From assembly GCA_036266975.1 (NCBI GenBank), contig DATAWZ010000201.1, forward strand, positions 1-40,458: DNA of 40,458 nt, written 5' to 3'. The notes below the pieces were generated by a model. It was not told where the DNA came from. It did not search any database and saw nothing but the letters and a program-made list of their open reading frames with translations. Shown here one piece after another: positions 15,365-23,146 of this stretch. The position numbers and the translations under genes were made by a program. The DNA comes from DATAWZ01 sp036266975. GTDB taxonomy: Bacteria > Actinomycetota > Thermoleophilia > Solirubrobacterales > Solirubrobacteraceae. Each line of letters begins with the position of its first letter. The first letter of the stretch is position 1.

Positions 15365-16827
15365 GTGTTCACCATCGCCTCGCGTACCTCGCGGCGCAAC
15401 GACTTGCCCACCGGCGAGCGCGGCAGCTCATCCCACAGCTCGATGTGGCGCGGGCGCTTGAACCCGGCCAGGCGGTCGCGGCAGTGGTCCTCGAGCTCCT
15501 GCGGGGTGACCGGGCCGCGCGCCACCACCGCCGCGGCGATCCGCTCGCCCCAGCGCTCGTCGGGGACGCCGACGACGGCCGCCTCGACAATCGCCGGATG
15601 GGTCAGCAGCGTGTCCTCGACCTCGCGCGGATAGACGTTGAAGCCGCCGGAGATGATCACGTCGTGGCGACGGTCGACGAGGTGCAGGTAGCCCTCCTCG
15701 TCCCAGCGGCCGAGGTCGCCGGTGTGCAGCCAGCCGCGTTCGTCGATCGTCTCGGCCGTCGCCTGCGGGTCGTTCCAGTAGCCCTGCATCACGTGCGGCC
15801 CGCGGCTGACGACCTCGCCGGTCTCCCCCGGCCCGACCGGCTCGCCGTCCTCGCCGAAGATCTCGGCCTCGACGAACGTGTACGGGCGCCCGGCCGAGGT
15901 GAGCCGCGGCTCGTCGTGCTCATCGGGGCGCAGCAGCGTGATGGCCAGCGGCGCCTCGGCTTGGCCGTAGGTCTGAGCGAGCACTGGGCCGAGCGTGTCC
16001 AGCGCGCGCCGCAGCAGCGTCGGCGCCGTCGGCGCGCCGCCGTAACAGAGGTGGGTGATCGCCAGCGAGGCGTCACCGGTCGCCGGCTCCTCGAGCAGCA
16101 TCGCGAGCATCGTCGGGACCATGAACGTCGCCGTGGCCCGCTCGCGTTCGGCGGCGTCGAGCCACGCCTCGGCAGAGAACCGCTCGAGCACGACGTTGCG
16201 CGCGCCGCGTACGAGGTGCGGCAGCAGGAACGCCCCCGAGCCGTGCGTGACCGGGGCGGCGTGCAGCATCGTGTGGTTCGGGGTCAGGCCCGGGAGCAGG
16301 TCGCACAGGAACGCAGCGATCTCGCACATCTCGTTCCCGTCGGTGAGCATCACCGCCTTGGGCGCACCGGTCGTGCCGCCGGTGTAGGCGAGCCGCAGCG
16401 GGACGCCCGGTGGGCGGGCCACGGCGCAGACGCCGGCGCCGGCGCGCTCGATCATGCCCGGCAGCTCGTGCACGCCGATGCGCACTTCGACGTCGTGGCC
16501 CGGCACGTCCTCGGGGGCGATCAGCGCCCGGGCGCCCGAATCGGCGAGCTTGTGGGCATGCTCGGTCGGGGTCTCGCGCGCGTTCAGCGGCAACCGCACG
16601 AGCCCCGATTTGGCCAGCGCGTAATACGCGACGATCCCGTCGATCCCGTTGGGCATCAGCGCGGCGACGCGGTCCCCGGGGGCAAGGCCTCGCGCGAGCA
16701 GCGCGCGCCCGAGCCGATCGGTCTGGGCGTCGAGCTCGGCGAAGCTCATGGTCCGCGCGCCGTGGACAAGCGCCGGCCGGTCCCCGAACTGGGCGCCGGC
16801 ACGGCGGATGAGATCGGCGACCTGCAA
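15361..16827 (-). CDS. Acyl-CoA synthetase (AMP-binding ligase) 2
   Basis: A 488-residue adenylate-forming acyl-CoA ligase: YTGGTTGAPKAVM (ATP loop), TYGQAEAP, GPGETGEVVSRG, the hinge DRRHDVIISGG and the C-terminal catalytic lysine in SPVGKSLRR. It resembles the ligase at 2135 more than the one at 31389. The start is uncertain: TTG at 16827 gives the typical N-terminus (VADLIRRAGAQFGDRPAL). CTG at 16833 would make a CTGA overlap with the upstream stop, and GTG at 16878 lies inside the repeat. It stands between the swivel-partner gene and the biotin carboxylase subunits, so its CoA thioester may feed carboxylation. Confidence 0.87.
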   Translation of the reverse strand: MQVADLIRRAGAQFGDRPALVHGARTMSFAELDAQTDRLGRALLARGLAPGDRVAALMPNGIDGIVAYYALAKSGLVRLPLNARETPTEHAHKLADSGARALIAPEDVPGHDVEVRIGVHELPGMIERAGAGVCAVARPPGVPLRLAYTGGTTGAPKAVMLTDGNEMCEIAAFLCDLLPGLTPNHTMLHAAPVTHGSGAFLLPHLVRGARNVVLERFSAEAWLDAAERERATATFMVPTMLAMLLEEPATGDASLAITHLCYGGAPTAPTLLRRALDTLGPVLAQTYGQAEAPLAITLLRPDEHDEPRLTSAGRPYTFVEAEIFGEDGEPVGPGETGEVVSRGPHVMQGYWNDPQATAETIDERGWLHTGDLGRWDEEGYLHLVDRRHDVIISGGFNVYPREVEDTLLTHPAIVEAAVVGVPDERWGERIAAAVVARGPVTPQELEDHCRDRLAGFKRPRHIELWDELPRSPVGKSLRREVREAMVNT

Positions 16828-16829
16828 AC

Positions 16830-18125
16830 TCAGGAAACGGAGGGGCGCGGCTCGCCGGCCTTCGGCCGGCTGCGCCACCCTGCGGACGCGTCGGGACGAG
16901 AGAAGGCGCTCGGACGGTCGTGCGTCATCAGCGCCCCCGCGAACATCGCCCCGCACTGCTCGTCGTCGTCGAGCGGGTCGGGGTAGAGCGCCATCGTGCG
17001 CTCGGAGATCTCCCAGTCGATGGCGTCGGCGACCCCAGCCGGCTCGGCGAACGGGAGCAGCCCCCAGCAGTACGTCTTGGCCGCCGAGGTGATCCGCTCG
17101 AACCGGTCCATCGCGGCGATCCGCTGGTAGAGCGAGACATGGGTCTTGGACATCTGCGCCTGCAGCTCCGGCCAAGCGTCGGGCGCGAGCAGCTCGTCGC
17201 CGTCCGACGTGTGGGCGATCACCGCGGCCGCGTCGATCCGCGGCAGGAACGGCTCGGGCGTGGGGAAGGTCGTGCCCCAGTCGTTGATCTCGACCTTCTC
17301 GAACGTGTCGTTCGAGAACACGAGCGGGAGCGTGAAGCTCGAGAACGGCGGGTCGACCGCGTCGCTCCACGGGAACCGGCTGCGCCCGATCCGCATGTAG
17401 TCGCGGACGATCAGCGTGCGCCCGTCGCCGAGGTCATACGGACCGGAGTCGTAGATCCCCACGCGCGACTCGGTGTAGAGCAGGAACGCGTAGCTCGACA
17501 GCGTGGCGTCCAGGCGGTTCAGCGCGCGGCGGCTCTCGCCCAGCGGCTGGGCGAGCTCGGCGAGCTCGCGCACGACCCCGTCGGGCAGGTAGCGGTTCGA
17601 GTCGCCGGCGTCCTTGTTGTCCAGCGTGCCGTCGCCGCGCTGGGCGAGCGCCATCCGCCGCCAGAAGTCGATCACCGTCCGCACCCGGTCGAACTCGTCG
17701 CCGGGCGCGATCCGCCCGCTGTGGATCAGGCACTCGCGCCCGCACAGGTAGTGGTAACCGACCATCAAGGTCCACAGCGGCGAGAGCTGCGCCGGGCGCC
17801 CGCGGTGAGCGCGCGCGATCTCCTGCGCCGGCTGGGCCGCCTCGATGACCTTGACCCGGTCCGGATAAGTGTGAAAGTCCTCGATCAGCGACATGCAGAT
17901 GTAGGGCATCATCGGGAACAGCTCCGAGGTGAACGCCGAGCGGCGCGTCATCTCGGGCTTGAACGTCGTGCCCATGTGCTCGATGAGGTTGCACACCTGC
18001 TCGTCCGTGAGCTCCTCGGCGATCAGCGCGTCCCGCTCGGCCGGGGAGAGCGTCCCGAGCGGCCAGTCCTTGTAGCCGAGCTCGCCCGGCTCGCTGGCGA
18101 TGCGCTCGTGCCAGCCCTCGTTCAC
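16830..18125 (-). CDS. Swivel-partner protein (unnamed family), copy 3
   Basis: A 431-residue protein I cannot assign to a named family. It is homologous to partner domains 1 and 2 of the giant protein and to 21317-22468. Shared marks are LCGRECLI, FWRRMA, ESRVGIYDSGPYDLGDG followed by IVRDYM, and RITSAAKTYCWGLLPFAEPAG. It is predicted largely helical, with no signal peptide or membrane segment. GTG start overlaps the swivel gene's stop (GTGA), implying an obligate pair. The C-terminal ~17 residues come from palindromic repeat B and are probably not part of the fold. Role inferred: substrate-binding or catalytic half of a phosphohistidine-dependent system. Confidence 0.7.
   Translation of the reverse strand: MNEGWHERIASEPGELGYKDWPLGTLSPAERDALIAEELTDEQVCNLIEHMGTTFKPEMTRRSAFTSELFPMMPYICMSLIEDFHTYPDRVKVIEAAQPAQEIARAHRGRPAQLSPLWTLMVGYHYLCGRECLIHSGRIAPGDEFDRVRTVIDFWRRMALAQRGDGTLDNKDAGDSNRYLPDGVVRELAELAQPLGESRRALNRLDATLSSYAFLLYTESRVGIYDSGPYDLGDGRTLIVRDYMRIGRSRFPWSDAVDPPFSSFTLPLVFSNDTFEKVEINDWGTTFPTPEPFLPRIDAAAVIAHTSDGDELLAPDAWPELQAQMSKTHVSLYQRIAAMDRFERITSAAKTYCWGLLPFAEPAGVADAIDWEISERTMALYPDPLDDDEQCGAMFAGALMTHDRPSAFSRPDASAGWRSRPKAGEPRPSVS
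16840..16881. repeat. Palindromic repeat copy B
   Basis: A 42-bp element with stem GCCGGCC-TTC-GGCCGGC, 39/42 identical to copy A. It covers the last codons of the partner gene and lies 13 nt before the ligase start, at a gene junction. Confidence 0.75.
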
Positions 18126-18457
18126 GTGCGCGTGACCGCCCCGTCGGCGGCCATCGTCACCCGATCGCCGGTGTCGAGCGCGCCGTTGAGCTCGACCCCG
18201 ACGATGCACGGCAGCTCGTACTCGCGCGAAACGATGGCCAGGTGCGAGCGCAACGTCCCGCTGCGGCACAGGATCCCGCCCAGGCGGCCGAGGATCGGGC
18301 CGAGGAACGTCGTCCCGCCGGAGTCGACGAAGGCGATCGTCTCCTCGAGGTCGGTGTCGAGCGCGGCGATCACGTCCTGCGGCTCGCGGAAGACGCGGAC
18401 GGTGCCGGTCGTCGCCGGCCAGGAGGCGACCGCCGTGCCCCGGCCGACCTCGCTCAC
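18122..18457 (-). CDS. Stand-alone phosphohistidine swivel domain, copy 3
   Basis: A 111-residue protein that is just the PEP-utiliser mobile domain. His72 in SGTLRSHLAIVSREYELP matches the phosphoacceptor His of the TSHAA-I-V-A-RE-GIP motif; the preceding ETIAFVDSGGTTFLGPIL is shared with all copies here. In PEP synthase and PPDK this domain swings phosphate between active sites, but those sites lie on domains absent here. GTG start overlaps the P450 stop, and its stop overlaps the partner's start, both GTGA. Confidence 0.82.
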   Translation of the reverse strand: MSEVGRGTAVASWPATTGTVRVFREPQDVIAALDTDLEETIAFVDSGGTTFLGPILGRLGGILCRSGTLRSHLAIVSREYELPCIVGVELNGALDTGDRVTMAADGAVTRT

Positions 18458-19698
18458 GCGACCGCCAGCTCGGGCTGCTCGCCGCGCGGCCAGTAACCCC
18501 CGCCCTTGGGGAAGACGATCGGCACGTAGCCCATCCCGGCGACCTGGCCCTGGTCCCATAGCGGCGGCTTGCCGGAGGCGAGCTCGAAGTCCGGGACGCG
18601 GCGCAGCAGCTCCTCGAGCACGATCCGGATCTCGAGGGTGACCACGTGCGCCCCCAGGCAGCGGTGGATGCCGCGGCCGAGGCCGAGGTGCTTGCTCGCG
18701 TTCTCGCGCTCGATGATGAACGTGTCCGGGTCGGCGAAGACCCGGCTGTCGCGGTTGGCCAGCGAGTGGGCGAGGATGAGGTGCTGCCCCGGCTTCATCG
18801 TCACGCCGGCGACGGTCGTCTCGTTGACGACGTCGCGTCCTACCAGCCCGGGGGTGTAGTAGCGGATGATCTCGTGGACCGCGGGCTCGATGAGCTCGGG
18901 CCGGCTGACCAGCCGCCGCCGCAGCTCCACGTCCCACGCGAGCCGCCAGATCGCCGTGCCGAGCAGCCGCGCCGTGTTGTGGATCCCGCCGATGAGCAGC
19001 GCGATCCAGAACTCCTTGATCTCGAGGTCGGTGAGCCGCTCGCCGTCGATCTGACACTGCATGACGAGGCTGAGGATGTCGTCGCCCAGGTGATCCCAGC
19101 GGTGGGCGAGCATCTCCTCGAAATAGGCGTAGGCCTCGGCGACGATCGGCGCCGCCGCCTCGGGATCGGTCACCGAGAGGAACGCCATCGCGTGGGTCCA
19201 GTGTCGGTAGAGGTCGCCGTCCTCGGGGGGCAGGCCGAGCAGGATCGCGGTGAGCCGCGCCGGGATGTCTTCGCCCAGGCCCTTGATGATGTCGACCTCG
19301 CCGTCGTCGATGAAGCGCTCGATGAGGTCGACCGCCGACGCGCGTAGCGCGGGCTCGAACTCGCCGACCTTGGCGGCCGAGAAGGGACCCTGCACGAGCT
19401 TGCGGTACTTCTTGTGCTCGGGGTCGTCGTGCTCGGCGAGCATGATCTTTGCGTCGCCGGTGCCGTAGCGGGGGAACAGGCAGCCCTCGTTGGAGAAGTC
19501 GACCGAGTTCATCATGATCTCGCGGTCCTCCTCGTACCCCGCGACGACCCAGAACCCGCCGTGCGCCTCGCTCCAGCCGATCCGTTGGCCCGTCTGCTCG
19601 ACCTCGAGGCGCAGCGCCTCCAGGTACTCGTAGGGCGTGCCGTCGGCCCCGATCGGCATCGCGTAGTGGTCGAACGTCGTATACCGCGACGTGGACAT
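18454..19698 (-). CDS. Cytochrome P450 with unusual I-helix
   Basis: A 414-residue class I bacterial P450. Heme thiolate Cys347 lies in GRGIHRCLG and the ExxR pair is E276/R279. The I-helix reads GGIHNT (237-242), where the family has [A/G]Gx[D/E]T[T/S], so both the acid and the following Thr are replaced (H240, N241). That pair normally delivers protons for O2 activation. The usual Phe before the heme loop is Leu. ATG at 19698 is preferred over an in-frame TTG at 19707 because of the purine-rich AGGAGAGAGG about 10 nt upstream. First gene of operon A. No ferredoxin gene is present in the window. Confidence 0.9.
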   Translation of the reverse strand: MSTSRYTTFDHYAMPIGADGTPYEYLEALRLEVEQTGQRIGWSEAHGGFWVVAGYEEDREIMMNSVDFSNEGCLFPRYGTGDAKIMLAEHDDPEHKKYRKLVQGPFSAAKVGEFEPALRASAVDLIERFIDDGEVDIIKGLGEDIPARLTAILLGLPPEDGDLYRHWTHAMAFLSVTDPEAAAPIVAEAYAYFEEMLAHRWDHLGDDILSLVMQCQIDGERLTDLEIKEFWIALLIGGIHNTARLLGTAIWRLAWDVELRRRLVSRPELIEPAVHEIIRYYTPGLVGRDVVNETTVAGVTMKPGQHLILAHSLANRDSRVFADPDTFIIERENASKHLGLGRGIHRCLGAHVVTLEIRIVLEELLRRVPDFELASGKPPLWDQGQVAGMGYVPIVFPKGGGYWPRGEQPELAVA

Positions 19699-19761
19699 GG
19701 TGCTCAAACCTCTCTCCTCGGCAACGGCCTCCAGCGCGACACTAGTCGCATGCGCGATCGG

Positions 19762-19790
19762 TTGTCAAGCCATTAGTCGTGTTCTAGAGT
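19762..19790 (+). promoter_or_regulatory. Sigma70-type promoter, leaderless, for the 19798 gene
   Basis: TTGTCA (19762-19767) and TAGAGT (19785-19790) are separated by exactly 17 bp. The expected transcription start falls at about the ATG at 19798, so the mRNA would be leaderless; no Shine-Dalgarno precedes that ATG. Direct repeats ACTAGTCGC (19741) and ATTAGTCGT (19771) flank the -35 and could bind a regulator. Confidence 0.65.
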
Positions 19791-19797
19791 AATTCCC

Positions 19798-20775
19798 ATG
19801 TTGGCGGCCTTCTACGCGCCCGACCTGTCGGGCGGGGGCGCGCTGCAGGTGGGCGAGCTGCCGACCCCCGAGCCGGGCCCGGGCGAGGTCCGCGTGCGGA
19901 TGAAGACCTCGGGCGTGAACCCGACCGACTGGAAGTCGCGCACGCGCCCGGTGCAGGCGAGCACCGCCCCCGTCCAGGTCCCCCACCACGACGGCGCCGG
20001 CGTCATCGACGCGGTCGGCGAGGGCGTCGAGCCCGCGCGGGTCGGCGAGCGCGTGTGGACCTGGTTCGCCGCCTGGCAGAACCCGTGGGGCACCGCCGCC
20101 GAGTACTCCGTCATCCCCGCCAAGCGGGCGGTCCCGCTCCCCGAAGACGCGTCCGACGAGCTCGGCGCGGGCCTCGGGATCCCGGCGCTCACCGCCCACC
20201 GCTGCCTGTTCGCCGACGGCCCCGTCGAGGGGCGCCCGGTGCTCGTCGCCGCCGGCGCCGGCGCGGTCGGGCACGCGGCGATCGAGCTCGCGCGCTGGGC
20301 CGGCGCCCGGCCGCTGATCGCCACCGCGTCCAACGAGGACAAGGCGGCGCTCGCTCGCGCGGCCGGCGCCGACGTCGTCATCGACTACCGCGCACCGGAC
20401 GCCGGCGCCGAGGTGCGCGCCGCCGCGCCGCAGGGGGTCGAGCGGATCGTCGAGGTCGCGCTCGGCGCCAACGTCGAGCTCGACCTGCAGGCGTGCGCGA
20501 CCGGAGCGACCGTCGCCGTCTATGCGAGCGAGGCGACCGACCCGACGATCCCGCTGCGCCGGCTGATGATGGCCAACGTCATGCTGCGCTTCGTCCTGCT
20601 CTACTGGGTGCCCGACGACGCGCTCGCCGCCGCGGTGGCGGCGATCAGCCAGGCGCTGCGCGCGGGCGCGCTGACCTCGCTGCCGGTGCACCGCTTCCCG
20701 CTCGAGCGCATCGGCGAGGCCCACGACGCAGTCCGCGACGGCGCGGTCGGCAAGATCCTCGTCGACCTGCCGTGA
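19798..20775 (+). CDS. Zinc-free MDR / quinone oxidoreductase-like NADPH enzyme
   Basis: A 325-residue medium-chain reductase of the quinone oxidoreductase type: GroES-like N-terminal part (VNPTDWK, HHDGAG), then a Rossmann domain with AAGAGAVGHAAIELA binding NADP. The Cys ligands of zinc alcohol dehydrogenases are missing, as expected for QOR-like enzymes that reduce quinones or activated enones. It is divergent from operon A and convergent with the MarR gene at 20782 (6-bp gap). It may reduce an unsaturated intermediate of the pathway; that is inference. Confidence 0.85.
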   Translation: MLAAFYAPDLSGGGALQVGELPTPEPGPGEVRVRMKTSGVNPTDWKSRTRPVQASTAPVQVPHHDGAGVIDAVGEGVEPARVGERVWTWFAAWQNPWGTAAEYSVIPAKRAVPLPEDASDELGAGLGIPALTAHRCLFADGPVEGRPVLVAAGAGAVGHAAIELARWAGARPLIATASNEDKAALARAAGADVVIDYRAPDAGAEVRAAAPQGVERIVEVALGANVELDLQACATGATVAVYASEATDPTIPLRRLMMANVMLRFVLLYWVPDDALAAAVAAISQALRAGALTSLPVHRFPLERIGEAHDAVRDGAVGKILVDLP

Positions 20776-20781
20776 GCGCCG

Positions 20782-21270
20782 CTACCGCCCCCACTCGGGC
20801 CGGCCGCTCAGCCGGCTGAGGATCCGGTCGAGCTGGACGTGGTCGCCCGGCTCGAGGCTCGCCAGCCCGAAGCGGTGCTCGACCACGATCGCTGTGGCCT
20901 CCTCCATCACCTCCTGGCCGCTGGAGGTGAGCTCGACCAGCGTGCTGCGCCGATCGGCCGGGTTGGGGATGCGGCGCACGTAGCCGGTCGCCTCCAACCG
21001 CTCGATGTTGTTGGTGGCGCTGGTCGGGTGGATCATCAGCCAGTCGCTGATCTGGCCGATCAACACGGGCTTGCCGGTCCAGGTCATCAGCGCGAGCACC
21101 TCGTAGCGGACGGCGTTCAGGTCGAACGGCTTGAGCAGGCGGTTGAGCTCGGCGGTCATCAGCGCCTCGGCGCGCTGGATGCGCAGCCACGCCGCCATCG
21201 CGTCGCTGCCCGCGTAGCGGAGCCGCCAGCGGTGCGCGGCGGTGAAGATGGCATCGATCTCCTCGCCCAC
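20782..21270 (-). CDS. MarR-family transcriptional regulator
   Basis: A 162-residue MarR regulator: helices around LMTAELNRLLKPFDLNAVRYEVL, the winged-helix with ISDWLMIHPTSATNNIERLEATGYV as recognition region, and the wing RRIPNPADRRSTLVELT. GTG start at 21270. It is divergent from the partner/swivel pair at 21317 across 46 bp, so it probably regulates that pair and itself. Ligand unknown, plausibly a CoA thioester or aromatic/terpenoid acid. Confidence 0.9.
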   Translation of the reverse strand: MGEEIDAIFTAAHRWRLRYAGSDAMAAWLRIQRAEALMTAELNRLLKPFDLNAVRYEVLALMTWTGKPVLIGQISDWLMIHPTSATNNIERLEATGYVRRIPNPADRRSTLVELTSSGQEVMEEATAIVVEHRFGLASLEPGDHVQLDRILSRLSGRPEWGR

Positions 21271-21316
21271 CGCGCCTCAGCTTAAGGCCCACGAACCCTA
21301 GACTCGCCGACCCAAG

Positions 21317-22468
21317 GTGCACGGACTCCCTCACGACCTGGCCACCGAGCCCTCGCTGCAGGAGTGGAACGCCGCGCTCGAGGACCTCGGCCGCCAGTAC
21401 AAGGCCGCGCTCCAGCAGCGCACGGTGTTCGAGTCCGAGATGTTCCCGATCAGCGCATACGTGGTGATGTCGCACGTCGAGGACTACCTGCAGCTCCCTG
21501 AGCGGCTGCGCACGATCGAGCGCGCGCTCGACCCCTACGAGCTGTTCGGGCGCGGCCTGCCGGTCGGCAGCATGCGCAACTTCATCGGCCTGATGTCCAC
21601 CCTGCTGCATTACCTCTCCGGCCGGGAGATCCTCATCGACCTGCAGGAGATCGCCCCCTCCAGCGACCTGCGCGACCACCTGGACGTGCTGCGCTTCTGG
21701 CGCCGCGGGCTGCACGGGCTGCTCGGCGTGCGGCGGCTGCCCGAGCCCTCGCCCAGCGTGCTCCCGCTGCACCGCGAGCGTGTCGAGCAGATCATCGGCG
21801 AGCTGATCCCGGCCCAGCCCGAGGTCGCCGCAGTCGTGCGCCGCTTGGGCGCCACCCTGACGTCGTATTGCTTCCTAGAGAGTTGCGACTCCCGGTTGGG
21901 CACCTGCGACACGGGCCCTTACCCAATCAACGAGGAGCGATATCTCGCCCTGCGCGAGTTGGTCATCGACCACGACGGTCGCTACCCGTGGGTGGACCCG
22001 ATCCGCTCGCTGCTGCCCCATCACGCCTTCGTGATCGCCTACGAGCTGCCGACCAGCGTGGCGATGCGCGTGAACGTCTGGGGCACCGCGGCGTTCGAGC
22101 CCAGCGACTACCACTCGCAGGCGACCGCGCTGCGCGTCTACGCCGCCCACGAGGATCGTCTGCTGCCGCTCACCGTCGCCGAGCTGCAGCCGCTGATCCG
22201 CTCGCTCGAGGCCGCGCAGGCGCAGCTGTACCGCAACTTCGCGCAGATGTCCCGGCAGGATCGGCTGCTGTGCGGGGTGCGCATGTACGCCTGGAAGAGC
22301 AAGGACTGGGCGGCGACCGCCGGCTGCCTGCAGGGGATCGACTGGGAGCTGAGCCCGCGCGCGCGGCGCCTGTACGACGGCCGCCGGCCGAGGCCGGACC
22401 CGAGCCGGATCTTCGCCGAGGCGGTCATCGGCGAGGGCCGGCCGGGGTCCTTCCGCCCGCTGCGCTGA
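21317..22468 (+). CDS. Swivel-partner protein (unnamed family), copy 4
   Basis: A 383-residue protein homologous to the partner domains elsewhere in the window. Shared marks: HYLSGREILIDL, FWRRGLHGLLG, DSRLGTCDTGPYPINEERY, and the RLLCGVRMYAWK region followed by TAGCLQGIDWEL, which matches VADAIDWEI of copy 3. GTG start at 21317; TAGACT at 21299-21304 is a possible -10 box 12 nt upstream. Unlike copies 1-3 the partner precedes its swivel gene, with 17 nt between stop and start. It is the shortest copy, so it probably defines the minimal fold. Function unknown. Confidence 0.7.
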   Translation: MHGLPHDLATEPSLQEWNAALEDLGRQYKAALQQRTVFESEMFPISAYVVMSHVEDYLQLPERLRTIERALDPYELFGRGLPVGSMRNFIGLMSTLLHYLSGREILIDLQEIAPSSDLRDHLDVLRFWRRGLHGLLGVRRLPEPSPSVLPLHRERVEQIIGELIPAQPEVAAVVRRLGATLTSYCFLESCDSRLGTCDTGPYPINEERYLALRELVIDHDGRYPWVDPIRSLLPHHAFVIAYELPTSVAMRVNVWGTAAFEPSDYHSQATALRVYAAHEDRLLPLTVAELQPLIRSLEAAQAQLYRNFAQMSRQDRLLCGVRMYAWKSKDWAATAGCLQGIDWELSPRARRLYDGRRPRPDPSRIFAEAVIGEGRPGSFRPLR

Positions 22469-22485
22469 GGGGTACGATCGCGACC

Positions 22486-22851
22486 GTGATCCTGGGAGAG
22501 GGCGTCAGCGTGTTCGCCGCGCGCCCGGTGAGCGGCCGGGCCTACTGGTTCAGCAGCCCGGCCGACGTGTTGCTCGTGGATCCCAAGACGCTCGGCGAGA
22601 CGATCGCCTTCGTGCGCATGCCCGGGGTCGCGTTCCTCTCGCCGATCCTCGGCCAGCTGCGCGCGGTGGTGTGCACGACCGGCAGCCCGGCCTCCCATCT
22701 GGCCCTCGTCGCCCTGCAGTACGGCGTGCCCTGCATCATGGGCGCCGAGCTTCACGAGGACCTGCCCGACGGGACCGCGGTGCGGCTGGAGATGCGCGCC
22801 GGGCGGCGGGCGCGCATCACCGCCGGCGCGGCGTCTCGACCGCCCGCTTGA
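22486..22851 (+). CDS. Stand-alone phosphohistidine swivel domain, copy 4
   Basis: A 121-residue PEP-utiliser mobile domain starting at GTG 22486. Phosphoacceptor His71 lies in GSPASHLALVALQYGVP, and ETIAFVRMPGVAFLSPIL aligns with the other copies. The final ~35 nt overlap the convergent ArsR gene (22817). It pairs with the partner at 21317, in the reverse order to the other modules. Confidence 0.82.
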   Translation: MILGEGVSVFAARPVSGRAYWFSSPADVLLVDPKTLGETIAFVRMPGVAFLSPILGQLRAVVCTTGSPASHLALVALQYGVPCIMGAELHEDLPDGTAVRLEMRAGRRARITAGAASRPPA

Positions 22852-23146
22852 GGCGGGCCAGGCGATCGTCCCACGCCGCCTCGGCCTCGGTCAGCCAGGC
22901 CGTCGCCGGGCCCAGCGCGCCGGGTCGCAGCTGGTAGCGAACCTCGCGGCCGGCGCCGGGCGCGCGCTCGATCAACCCGGCGTGGTCGAGCGCGGCCAGG
23001 TGCTTGGCCACCGCCTGGCGGCTGATCGGCAGCGCGGAGGTGAGCGTGGGCACCGAGGTTGAGCCCTCCCGCAGCAGGGTGTCGATCATCCCGCGCCGCG
23101 TGGGGTCCGCGAGCGCGGCAAACACCGGGCCGAGCTCGTCGGTCAC
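22817..23146 (-). CDS. ArsR-family transcriptional regulator
   Basis: A 109-residue ArsR winged helix: VFAALADPTRRGMIDTLL, then recognition helix region ISRQAVAKHLAAL and wing GREVRYQLRPGAL. No metal-binding CxC is present; this is the subclass that accompanies SRPBCC (AHSA1) genes. GTG start overlaps the SRPBCC stop (GTGA). Two matching inverted repeats at 23451-23491 are its likely operators, placing ClpP and the carboxyltransferase under the same control. Confidence 0.87.
   Translation of the reverse strand: MTDELGPVFAALADPTRRGMIDTLLREGSTSVPTLTSALPISRQAVAKHLAALDHAGLIERAPGAGREVRYQLRPGALGPATAWLTEAEAAWDDRLARLKRAVETPRRR

Noticed and set aside
18122..18457. Complete PEP synthase or PPDK
   Set aside because: Only the mobile His domain is present; neither ATP-grasp nor PEP-binding motifs are encoded beside it.
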